Source of the DNA: Methanolinea sp. UBA477
GTDB taxonomy: Archaea > Halobacteriota > Methanomicrobia > Methanomicrobiales > Methanospirillaceae
Direction: 5' to 3'
Assembly: GCA_002509485.1 (NCBI GenBank)
Contig: DAWO01000061.1
Span: 1-9,916 of the forward strand
DNA: 9,916 nt
Below, piece after piece: positions 1-6,043 of the stretch. The number at the start of each line of letters is the position of its first letter. The stretch's first letter is position 1. The notes below the pieces were generated by a model, which saw nothing but the letters and a program-made list of their open reading frames with translations, was not told the DNA's origin and made no database searches. The translations under genes and the position numbers were made by a program.

Positions 1-585
1 TCTTTTGACCGGATCGGGGAGATCCCGGGTAATCACGATATCGGATACCATGATCCGCCCACCGGGACGGAGAACGCGGTATGCCTCGGAAAAGACCGCC
101 GGCTTGTCAGGCGAGAGGTTGATCACGCAGTTGGAGATTATCACATCGACCGACGAGTCGGCAACCGGGAGGTGCTCGATCTCGCCGAGCCTGAACTCGA
201 CGTTTGCATACGAGCCACTTTCAGCGTTTTTCCTGGCCTTTTCAAGCATCTGTGCGGTCATCTCAACACCGATCACCCTGCCGGACTCTCCCACGCGTCG
301 CACCGCGAGGAAACAGTCGAAGCCGGCGCCGGATCCCAGGTCGAGAACCGTCTCACCCACTTTTAATGACGCAATAGCCACGGGGTTTCCGCAACCAAGG
401 CCCAGGTTGGCCCCGTCTGGCACTGAAAGCAGATCCTCTTTTGAGTAGCCAATGCCGAGGCTTTGGGATTCCGCCGGGGTCTCCTGTCCGCAACAGTCTG
501 GTGCACAGCCGCAACCGCAGGTTTTTCCGGCTGCGATCTCTCCATACTTCTCTGTCACACGTCGCGTTATCTCATGTTTGTCCAT
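1..585 (-). CDS. arsM: arsenite methyltransferase ArsM, 3' end cut by the window edge
   Basis: SAM-dependent methyltransferase that transfers methyl groups to trivalent arsenic, giving methylated and volatile arsenicals; cytosolic. The first 195 residues are visible and the reading frame is open to base 1, so the C-terminus lies outside. A cysteine-rich N-terminal segment (C23, C25, C27, C31, C32) is followed by the ArsM-typical YSKEDL (47-52) and LGCGNP (63-68). The class I Rossmann SAM-binding motif LDLGSGAGFDCF is at 81-92, then an acidic-loop region (VIGVEMT), and SNCVINLSPDK at 151-161 with the catalytic-type Cys153. C65 and C153 match two of the conserved arsenic-binding cysteines known in the family; the third would lie past the edge. 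The ATG at 585 was chosen because GGTGA (592-596 on the complement) sits 6 nt upstream. That site overlaps the stop codon of the upstream AbrB-fold gene, so the two are probably co-transcribed and translationally coupled. Confidence 0.93.
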   Translation of the reverse strand, partial: MDKHEITRRVTEKYGEIAAGKTCGCGCAPDCCGQETPAESQSLGIGYSKEDLLSVPDGANLGLGCGNPVAIASLKVGETVLDLGSGAGFDCFLAVRRVGESGRVIGVEMTAQMLEKARKNAESGSYANVEFRLGEIEHLPVADSSVDVIISNCVINLSPDKPAVFSEAYRVLRPGGRIMVSDIVITRDLPDPVKR

Positions 586-591
586 GTTTGT

Positions 592-873
592 TCACCCTTG
601 TTTCCCGGAAGAGATATCCTCCATCATGGGGCCCAGCAGTGACCTGACCATGCCGTTGAAGTGTGCGGCCTTGATCAGCGTGATACAGCAGACCTCATCC
701 TCCTTCTCCCAGAAAATCACTGCAAGGCGGTCACCGGCAGAGATCCCCGCCCGATCACGGAGTTCTTTCGGAAGGACCATCTGCCCCCTCCCGTCCACCG
801 TCACAACCGCTTCGACACTGCATCTGCATCGAGCGGTGTCGCCGCATGCAGGTATCTGTTCATCATGTCTCAT
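592..873 (-). CDS. small AbrB/SpoVT-fold DNA-binding protein, possible HgcAB-associated (HgcC-type) protein
   Basis: A 93-residue protein with a swapped-hairpin AbrB domain at about 20-66: VVTVDGRGQMVLPKELRDRA then GISAGDRLAVIFWE. The 'x-RGQxxLPKElRdr-GI-aGD-l' pattern is the AbrB/MazE/SpoVT DNA-binding signature. Cysteines at 10, 16, 18 and the pair C62-C63 (EVCCITLIK) could make it metal- or thiol-responsive; this is inference. The C-terminal segment GMVRSLLGPMMEDI, and the CCITLIK strand, resemble from memory the proteins labelled 'HgcAB-associated protein HgcC' in methanogens and mercury methylators; hgcA and hgcB are not in this window. It is the first gene of a two-gene unit with arsM (6-bp gap), so it may regulate arsenic or mercury genes including its own operon. 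The ATG at 873 follows GGGTGA with a short 3-nt spacer; a leaderless or short-leader transcript is also possible, with the TATA element near 911. The domain call is firm and the specific role is not. Confidence 0.85.
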   Translation of the reverse strand: MRHDEQIPACGDTARCRCSVEAVVTVDGRGQMVLPKELRDRAGISAGDRLAVIFWEKEDEVCCITLIKAAHFNGMVRSLLGPMMEDISSGKQG

Positions 874-904
874 CGGTCACCCTGATCAGGGTAGGAACTC
901 CAAA

Positions 905-917
905 CATATATATTTTT
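905..917 (-). promoter_or_regulatory. TATA-type archaeal promoter element for the AbrB-arsM operon
   Basis: The complement reads AAAAATATATATG, a good archaeal TATA box. Its centre lies about 37 nt upstream of the ATG at 873, predicting transcription start near 885 and a leader of about 12 nt that holds the GGGTGA ribosome binding site. The AT-rich run continues to about 945 and may also carry the plus-strand promoter for the small ORF and cls. Inferred from position and composition only. Confidence 0.5.
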
Positions 918-1022
918 CAGATATTTCACAATTTTCAGTATATTCGGATCTTCATTTTGAGATACGCCATCGCGATCCACGCGTTCTCATGGACTCTGGG
1001 AGATCCAAAGAGGTGGAGAGAA

Positions 1023-1115
1023 ATGAAAGGGGAATATGCGGAAAATCGGATCGGGATTGCGGAGATGGGCTCAGGCGCAGGAAAAAATATCCTGTATCCT
1101 CACACAATGAGATGA
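1023..1115 (+). CDS. 30-residue small ORF translationally coupled to cls
   Basis: ATG at 1023 is preceded by AGGTGG (1011-1016) with a 6-nt spacer, the best ribosome binding site in the cls upstream region. The ORF runs 30 codons, starting MKGEYAENRIGI and ending NILYPHTMR. Its TGA (1113-1115) overlaps the cls ATG (1112-1114) as ATGA, the classic arrangement for termination-reinitiation coupling. The peptide is soluble, has no membrane segment, and resembles nothing I recognise. It may be a leader peptide that delivers ribosomes to cls, which has no ribosome binding site of its own, or a functional small protein. The alternative is a chance ORF; the ribosome binding site plus the exact overlap argue against that but do not prove translation. 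Confidence 0.5.
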   Translation: MKGEYAENRIGIAEMGSGAGKNILYPHTMR

Positions 1116-2542
1116 TTGTCCTGTCAATCGAGATCTCAATCCTGGAAATCTTCCTCCTTATCCAGTATCTGATGGCGTTCGGGATCATCTTCTTCGAGTG
1201 CCGTAACCCCAATTCAGCCCTCTCCTGGATCCTTGTCTTCCTTGTCCTGCCTGGCATGGGACTCTTCCTCTATCTCTTTTTTGGCCAGGACTTCACCAGG
1301 AAGCGGCTTTTTTCCCTGAAAGAAGAGCACGATCTCCGCAGCGTGCAGGCGATTGGCCAGCAGAAAGAAGAGATAGCGTCGGAAGAGATCGCGTGTGACG
1401 ACCCGGTAGTCGCACGATATCTCGGTATGATCCGGATGTTTCTCGAGAACAACCGTGCGATAGTGACAGATGACAACCGTCTGACGGTGTACACCGACGG
1501 CAACGACAAGTTCCGGGACCTTTTTCGTGCGATCGAGGGGGCACGCCACCATGTCCACCTCCAGTACTACATCATCAGGGACGATCCCCTGGGCCGCGAG
1601 ATCCTGACACTCCTCTGCCGGAAGGCACGGGAAGGAGTCGAGGTCCGCCTCCTCTATGATGCGCTTGGAATGAAGATCTCGAAACGGATGCTCGCCGATC
1701 TCGAAGAGGCCGGTGGGCGGCACGCAGCATTCTTCCTGCGGATCTTCACGATCAATTACCGGAACCACCGGAAGATTGCCGTAATTGACGGGACATGCGG
1801 GTTCATCGGGGGATACAATATCGGCGAAGAGTACCTCGGCAAAACCCCACTCGGCTGGAGGGATGCAGCGATCCGAATCGAGGGATCGGGAGTGATCGGC
1901 CTCCAGATCCGGTTCTTCATGGACTGGAACCACGCCTCGACCGAAGACGTCGTATACTCATCCCACTACTTCCCGGAACCGGCTGGAAAAGGGGATTGCC
2001 TGCTCCAGGTAGTCTCGAGCGGGGCGGACTCGCGATGGAACCAGGTCAAGGAAGGGTACCTGAAGCTTGTCAATTCCGCGACAGAGTCCCTGTACATCCA
2101 GACCCCGTACTTCATCCCGGACGAGAGCGTATCAGATGCCCTCCGGATCGCGGCTCTCTCGGGTGTGGACGTGAGGATCATGATCCCGTGCAAACCAGAC
2201 CATCCGTTCGTCTACTGGGTCACCTACTCCTTTGTCGGCGACCTCCTGGAGGCAGGGGTCAGGGCGTATACCCATGACAACGGGTTTATCCATGCCAAGA
2301 CCATCGTGGTCGACGGGATCGCCGCATCGGTCGGGAGTGCGAACTGGGACGTGAGGAGTTTCCGCCTGAACTTCGAGGCGAATGCCTTCCTGTACGATGA
2401 GCAGTACGCAGGCGAGCTGAAGGCAGCCTTCGAACGAGACCTGCTCTTCTGCACGGAGATCACGAGGGAGAGTTACCGGGACCGCCCGCGGAGGGTGCGG
2501 ATAAAAGAACAGGTCTCCCGTCTCTTCTCGCCGCTCGGGTAG
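1112..2542 (+). CDS. cls: cardiolipin synthase, phospholipase D superfamily
   Basis: Joins two phospholipid molecules (or a phospholipid and an alcohol acceptor) to form cardiolipin-type lipids at the membrane. The 476 residues match the usual length of Cls (about 480). Two N-terminal membrane helices (about 3-29 and 37-57) precede two PLD catalytic domains. The first HKD motif is H219-R-K221 with D226 (NHRKIAVIDGTCGFIGGYNI); the second is H394-A-K396 with D401 (HAKTIVVDG...GSANWD). All catalytic residues are intact, and QTPYFIPDE (330-338) is also typical. A cardiolipin synthase from the related methanogen Methanospirillum hungatei has been shown to use archaeal ether lipids. The frame is open back to 452, but that extension lies antisense to two real genes, so the ATG at 1112, just before the first helix, is taken as the start. 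It lacks its own ribosome binding site and overlaps the upstream small ORF by ATGA. It ends 52 bp before the convergent MATE gene. Confidence 0.93.
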   Translation: MIVLSIEISILEIFLLIQYLMAFGIIFFECRNPNSALSWILVFLVLPGMGLFLYLFFGQDFTRKRLFSLKEEHDLRSVQAIGQQKEEIASEEIACDDPVVARYLGMIRMFLENNRAIVTDDNRLTVYTDGNDKFRDLFRAIEGARHHVHLQYYIIRDDPLGREILTLLCRKAREGVEVRLLYDALGMKISKRMLADLEEAGGRHAAFFLRIFTINYRNHRKIAVIDGTCGFIGGYNIGEEYLGKTPLGWRDAAIRIEGSGVIGLQIRFFMDWNHASTEDVVYSSHYFPEPAGKGDCLLQVVSSGADSRWNQVKEGYLKLVNSATESLYIQTPYFIPDESVSDALRIAALSGVDVRIMIPCKPDHPFVYWVTYSFVGDLLEAGVRAYTHDNGFIHAKTIVVDGIAASVGSANWDVRSFRLNFEANAFLYDEQYAGELKAAFERDLLFCTEITRESYRDRPRRVRIKEQVSRLFSPLG

Positions 2543-2564
2543 TGGAGTCCTCCACATACCAGAT

Positions 2565-2590
2565 CCCCGCCTGCCGGCTTCCGGGGTTTT
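2565..2590 (+). terminator. possible hairpin plus T-run between convergent cls and MATE genes
   Basis: A CCCCG (2565-2569) / CGGGG (2582-2586) stem with a 12-nt loop is followed by TTTT, 23 bp after the cls stop. It could end cls transcription. The T-run is short and archaeal termination depends mainly on T-tracts, so this is a weak call. Confidence 0.3.
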
Positions 2591-2594
2591 GGTT

Positions 2595-4001
2595 TCAGAT
2601 ACTGGCTTCGGAGGCGATGAGACGGGAGATGTAGAACCTTGCCCAGATATAGCTGACAAGTGTCCCGGTGATATTCCCTGTCACAATGCCGAAATAGACT
2701 CCTATCTCGCCGAATCCCATAACCACGCCGAGCAGGTATGCGAGGACTGCGATAAAGAGGAGGTTTCGGAGCACGGTGATGAAGAGCGACGTCAGACCAT
2801 GTCCCGTCCCCTGGAAGACCGACGACGAGAACATGCCGGCAGGGACAAACGGATAGAAGAGGCACATGGTCTGGAAGAAGATGATGAACTGTGCGGCCAG
2901 GTGGGCGCTCTCGGGAGAGTAGGTGAACACCATGGTGATCCAGGGTGCCCCGATCCAGGTGACAAAGCCGGTCAGTATGGCGATGCCGGTCCCTATCCTG
3001 ATGGAATAGCGGTGTGCGATCTCCAGCTTTCGGTACTCCCGGGAACCGTATGCCGCACCGGCGACCGCAACGAGGGAGGCGCCTATCCCGATCAGCGGCA
3101 CGAGAGCAAACATGACAATCCGCCACCCGGAGGTGTAGACCGCGACAGCGTCTGTCCCTGCAACCGCGACGAGGATGATGTTGTTTATGATGACGATAAG
3201 CGACATCAGCAGGTACTCGATGCTTGCGGGCAGGCCGACACCCAGGATACCAGACAGGACCCTCCGCGAAGGCTGGAGCTTCCGGAACGAGAGGGTGATA
3301 TACGTGTCTTTCTTTATATTGAACCAGTAGTAAATCACGACAGAGACTGTCGCAACCGAGATGACCGTCGCCGCCGCCGCTCCTGCAACACCCATCCCTG
3401 CCCCGTATATGAGGATGGGGTCGAGCACGATATTGAGGACCGACGACGCCCCCATCGCGTACATGGTCCGCGTGGTATCGCCCTCGGAACGCAGTATGGC
3501 ATAGGATATCTGGACAAAGAATATGAATATAGTCCCTAAAAAGACGATGCTTCCGTATTCGGCTGCCAGTCCCGCAACACTTCCTGCCCCGAAGACCTCT
3601 GCAATGGACCTGATGTTCAGGGTCAGGGGGAGGGTGAGGAGAAGCGCGATAACAAGCCCGATCAGGATTGCATGCGATGCCGCACTGTCTGCCCCGTCCT
3701 TGTCGCGGGCTCCGATCCGGCGGGAGACGACGGACGTCGCACCTGCACCAAGGCCGTTCGAGAGGCCGATCAGGACCATGAATACGGGCATGACAAATCC
3801 CACAGCGGCGAGTTCGTCGGCTCCAAGCCCCGCCACCCAGATGGCATCTGCGAGGTTATAGACGGCAAGCAGGAGCATTGCCACGATCATGGGGCCCGAG
3901 AGTTTCCGGATGGCCGTCTTTGGGTCTCCGCGGAGAAGGCTCACTCCGCGTGTGATATCCTCTTCAAATGTCCTGGCTGATGTTTTCTCCTCCCCTCCCA
4001 T
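2595..4001 (-). CDS. MATE-family multidrug/toxin exporter
   Basis: Twelve-helix secondary transporter of the MATE family, which exports cationic drugs or other toxic organics in exchange for Na+ or H+. The 468 residues fit the family (about 450-480). Recognisable blocks are LSGPMIVAMLLLAVYNLADAI (start of helix 1), the GLGAGATSVVSRRIGA block (83-98), and FFVQISYAILRSEGDTTRTM (161-180) followed by NIVLDPILIYG (190-200), the family hallmark at the end of the first half. The second half repeats the pattern (VGLPASIEY at 255-263; FQGTGHG at 396-402). The start at 4001 is preferred over an in-frame ATG 11 codons upstream (4034), because AGGTGA lies 4 nt before it. The gene stands alone and converges with cls. 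The substrate cannot be told from sequence. Confidence 0.93.
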   Translation of the reverse strand: MGGEEKTSARTFEEDITRGVSLLRGDPKTAIRKLSGPMIVAMLLLAVYNLADAIWVAGLGADELAAVGFVMPVFMVLIGLSNGLGAGATSVVSRRIGARDKDGADSAASHAILIGLVIALLLTLPLTLNIRSIAEVFGAGSVAGLAAEYGSIVFLGTIFIFFVQISYAILRSEGDTTRTMYAMGASSVLNIVLDPILIYGAGMGVAGAAAATVISVATVSVVIYYWFNIKKDTYITLSFRKLQPSRRVLSGILGVGLPASIEYLLMSLIVIINNIILVAVAGTDAVAVYTSGWRIVMFALVPLIGIGASLVAVAGAAYGSREYRKLEIAHRYSIRIGTGIAILTGFVTWIGAPWITMVFTYSPESAHLAAQFIIFFQTMCLFYPFVPAGMFSSSVFQGTGHGLTSLFITVLRNLLFIAVLAYLLGVVMGFGEIGVYFGIVTGNITGTLVSYIWARFYISRLIASEASI

Positions 4002-4061
4002 GCGCTCACCTGGAAATGATGGAAATTGTACCAACTGGAATATCGTCCTGGGTCTGGTATC

Positions 4062-4071
4062 CTTTAAAAAT
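4062..4071 (-). promoter_or_regulatory. TATA-type promoter element for the MATE gene
   Basis: The complement reads TTTTTAAAGG, about 65 nt upstream of the preferred start codon, predicting a leader of roughly 40 nt that contains the AGGTGA site. A 10-bp perfect palindrome CATAATTATG (4103-4112) lies further upstream and could be an operator; this is inference. Confidence 0.4.
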
Positions 4072-4243
4072 GCCCGATTAACCCGATATTCTTCTCATTT
4101 CTCATAATTATGCAGCTTTCATCTGATATGGAATCTTTTGCGGCCAAAAACGCGGGAAAGATCGTTTCAGAATAGCCTGGCGGGACAGGATCTGACAGCC
4201 GAAATGTGAAAAAGCGATAATTATCCCTGGAATGACAGGTATT

Positions 4244-4609
4244 TCAATCATTGAGATAATTGTTCTTTCGCAGCCAGTCCACCTGCGGCCGGGTGTACCG
4301 GTAATAGATATCACACTTGTCATCCTGGAAACTCCAGGGGACTACAATGAGTATGTCTCCTTCGCGAATCCAGAGACGTTTCTTGATCTTTCCCTTGATT
4401 CTTCCCAGGCGGGTAACGCCGTCAAAACACCGCACCCGTATGTGGTTTGCCCCGAGCATGAGATCGGCCTGGGCGAATATCTCCTTGTTTCTTTTCTTTG
4501 GCAGCCGTACACGAACTATCTCGGTAGTAGCTGGATTGAATTTTGATGGTTTTGTCAGGTAATCAACTCCTCGAACAAACGATGGCTCCCACCTCCGTCT
4601 GATATGCAC
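4244..4609 (-). CDS. eif1A: archaeal translation initiation factor 1A (aIF1A/eIF1A)
   Basis: Binds the A-site of the small ribosomal subunit and promotes initiator tRNA binding and start-codon selection. The S1/OB-fold core is unmistakable: IVRVRLPKKRNKEIFAQ, then MLGANHIRVRCFDGVTRLGR (51-70), IKGKIKKRLWIREGDILIVV (71-90) and PWSFQDDKCDIYYRY (91-105), with a C-terminal helix ending near TRPQVDWLRKN. The core matches the eIF1A family over its full length. The start is doubtful: the only standard in-frame start codon is GTG at 4609, with no ribosome binding site before it and an in-frame TAA five codons upstream. That gives a 30-residue N-terminal extension before the conserved core. A purine-rich GGAGGTGGGAG lies just inside the ORF, but no ATG, GTG or TTG in frame follows it. 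The gene is monocistronic here, with no close neighbour on its strand. Confidence 0.92.
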   Translation of the reverse strand: MHIRRRWEPSFVRGVDYLTKPSKFNPATTEIVRVRLPKKRNKEIFAQADLMLGANHIRVRCFDGVTRLGRIKGKIKKRLWIREGDILIVVPWSFQDDKCDIYYRYTRPQVDWLRKNNYLND

Positions 4610-4998
4610 TGTAGCGAGTGGTTAGATCAATGATCCGAAACATCATTAATGTGTCTGTTCCCGGCAATTCCGGGATTATCCGGCAGATCGTCCACTCACC
4701 ACTATCGAGTGCGATCAAAGGGGTAAATATCGATAGAACGGAAATTTCCCTGCAAAACCAAAAACGATATGGATAAAGGCTCATCGTTTCGCGTGAAAAC
4801 GATCTGCCGGGTCGCCACAGGGGCCCTGCCTGAATGTTTTGTATCCTGCTGTCGGTTCGGGGTGGTCATGACCAGGAATAATTATCAAAATGCATCATGC
4901 AGGAGACGACTCTTCACCCGGCTGTCAGCGCATTTTTGGTTCCGATACAAAACTACTTTATCATTCCCAGCTCACAGGAAGGTGCAAAAGGAAAAATT
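4610..4998. other. gene-free region rich in inverted repeats (between aIF1A and RRM genes)
   Basis: No credible coding frame on either strand. Inverted repeats seen are: CCCGG-CAATT-CCGGG (4660-4674); a 12-bp perfect inverted repeat, CCGGCAGATCGT (4680-4691) against ACGATCTGCCGG (4799-4810), enclosing 107 nt; CACTC/GAGTG (4693-4697/4707-4711); the palindromes TATCGATA (4728-4735) and GGAAATTTCC (4740-4749); AAACGAT/ATCGTTT (4762-4768/4783-4789); and the 12-bp palindrome TGGTCATGACCA (4863-4874). It must also contain the divergent promoters of aIF1A (minus; a weak ATTAATG element near 4647) and the RRM gene (plus). It could encode a structured RNA or hold several operator sites; the sequence alone does not decide. 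Confidence 0.45.
4955..4963 (+). promoter_or_regulatory. TATA-type promoter element for the RRM protein gene
   Basis: ACTTTATCA lies about 40 nt before the ATG at 4999, placing the transcription start near 4985 and giving a short leader that just contains AAGGA. Called from position and AT content only. Confidence 0.4.
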
Positions 4999-5259
4999 AT
5001 GGAAGGAAGTACACTCTACGTGGGGAATCTCACCTATTCCGTAACCGAAGAACAGATCAAGGAATTGTTCTCGAATTACGGCGAAGTCAAAGAAGTGCGG
5101 ATTATCGAGAGGAAAGGGTTCGGATTCGTCGAGATGTCCAGTCCCGAGGAAGCAGAGAAAGCCAAGGAAGAATTGAGCGGGACTGTCTTTGAAGGCCGGA
5201 CATTGAGAATCGATGAAGCCCGCCCGCCCCGGCCAAGAAGAGAATTCCGGCGCTTCTAG
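4999..5259 (+). CDS. single-RRM RNA-binding protein
   Basis: An 86-residue protein made almost entirely of one RNA recognition motif. RNP2 is LYVGNL (6-11) and RNP1 is KGFGFVEM (39-46), with the stacking aromatics Y7, F41 and F43 present; only the last RNP1 position is unusual (M46 for an aromatic). LTYSVTEEQIKELFSNYGEV forms helix 1, and EEAEKAKEEL is helix 2. A short basic tail rich in Arg and Pro (RPPRPRREFRRF) ends the protein. It closely resembles the small glycine-poor RRM proteins of bacteria such as cyanobacterial Rbp proteins, known to bind RNA and often cold-induced. The ATG at 4999 was chosen over an upstream in-frame start because AAGGA lies 6 nt before it and the RRM begins at once. 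Its targets are unknown; an RNA chaperone or mRNA-stability role is inferred. Confidence 0.92.
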   Translation: MEGSTLYVGNLTYSVTEEQIKELFSNYGEVKEVRIIERKGFGFVEMSSPEEAEKAKEELSGTVFEGRTLRIDEARPPRPRREFRRF

Positions 5260-5735
5260 ATTATTTTACTGTTGTGAAAGGGTGCGGCCATGCGGGTTCG
5301 TACCTGAACAGTGGGCATTCACCCCGGATACACCTGCATCTCTGGCAGGGCCGGATGATGTGAATCACCGGTTCATCCCCCTGATACAGGATTGCCTGTC
5401 AGGAGACCTGCCGGATCATGCGCCCGGAGTTCCATCTCTTTTTTCCCTCGCCTGCAGATAAGAAACGAATTTTTCTTTCAGGTTTCCGGCAGGGCCGGGG
5501 GAATGTGCGGCAGCTGAGAAGCATGCCGCCGGTATGGTATACCACCCGGGAGATCTTTTGCCATCCTCCTGTTCAGCGGCAATACGCGCCTCTCCCTGGT
5601 GCATGCAGATGAATTTGCCCTGAAACTCCGGCGTAGATTTCGTCTCGTGCGTCTCTGGCCCGGTGATTCAGTCAGTGTCCTCATGAGACGATATCCTTCA
5701 TATCATCTGCATCCCGGGCAATATCCTCTTGTTTT
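5260..5735. other. gene-free stretch with no recognised feature
   Basis: No open frame here shows a ribosome binding site, a domain or methanogen-like protein character. A T-rich run just after the RRM stop (5261-5268) and a T6 run (5439-5444) could act as plus-strand terminators. An 11-bp sequence GGCAGGGCCGG occurs twice (5344-5354 and 5488-5498). A 62-codon minus-strand ORF (5416-5604) has an ordinary composition but no ribosome binding site and no recognisable domain, so it is not called as a gene. Confidence 0.4.
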
Positions 5736-5939
5736 TCAGGGTCCCTCGGGAAGGATGAACCATGCACAGATATATCCCAGGATCCCAATGGGAAGAAATG
5801 CCCAGACGATGAGCGAGAAGAGGAGGAACAGAAGGAAAATGACACGGTAAAGATTTGGGTCAGTGTCCGAATACTCGCCAAGCCCACCGAACACCCCGGC
5901 AAGGACTCGTTTTGATCCGGACCGGTACAACTGTTTCAT
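5736..5939 (-). CDS. PspC-domain small membrane protein
   Basis: A 67-residue protein consisting of one PspC domain: KQLYRSGSKRVLAGVFGGLG (2-21), then EYSDTDPNLYRVIF and two hydrophobic stretches (about 34-47 and 49-63) ending in ICAWFILPEGP. The pattern LYRS...GVxGGLxEY...DPxLxR...ILP is the family signature. In bacteria PspC is part of the phage-shock membrane-stress response; stand-alone PspC proteins in archaea have no settled role, so membrane-stress sensing is inferred. No PspA or PspB partner is nearby. There is no ribosome binding site before the ATG at 5939. A TATA-like TTTTATCC centred about 25 nt upstream would place the transcription start at the ATG itself, suggesting a leaderless mRNA. 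It is divergent from the cysteine-cluster gene at 6044. Confidence 0.9.
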   Translation of the reverse strand: MKQLYRSGSKRVLAGVFGGLGEYSDTDPNLYRVIFLLFLLFSLIVWAFLPIGILGYICAWFILPEGP

Positions 5940-5960
5940 GAAGATATGCTCGACTTTGAT

Positions 5961-5968
5961 GGATAAAA
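5961..5968 (-). promoter_or_regulatory. TATA-type element for the PspC gene (leaderless spacing)
   Basis: The complement reads TTTTATCC, centred about 25 nt from the PspC ATG, the standard TATA-to-start-site distance. The plus-strand reading GGATAAAA might also serve the divergent gene at 6044, which would then have a leader of about 50 nt. Confidence 0.45.
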
Positions 5969-6043
5969 CTGTTGTCCGTCGGTGGATCCGGGGTGGGTTT
6001 TTCGGTGCAGTTATGTAGTTGCAGGTGCCCCGTATATATTGGA

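Noticed and set aside
452..1111. In-frame N-terminal extension of cls giving a 696-residue protein
   Set aside because: It runs antisense through the start of arsM and the whole AbrB-fold gene, both well supported, and cls family proteins begin at the first membrane helix.
1214..1933. Long minus-strand ORF inside cls
   Set aside because: Antisense shadow of a gene with intact catalytic motifs; its translation has no recognisable domain.
2589..3539. 316-codon plus-strand ORF over the MATE gene
   Set aside because: Very rich in Asp, Arg, Gly and His, typical of the antisense of a hydrophobic membrane protein; no domain is seen.
4769..5044. 91-codon plus-strand ORF ahead of and overlapping the RRM gene
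   Set aside because: No ribosome binding site, protein-unlike composition, and it overlaps the RRM gene in another frame.
5287..5310. tRNA T-arm-like GGTTCGTACC
   Set aside because: No matching acceptor, D or anticodon arms can be placed around it.
5350..5380. Box C-like GATGATG with a downstream CTGA, suggesting a C/D guide RNA
   Set aside because: The spacing is wrong and no C'/D' pair is found.
5599..5850. 83-codon plus-strand ORF
   Set aside because: Antisense to the PspC gene over half its length, with no ribosome binding site or domain.
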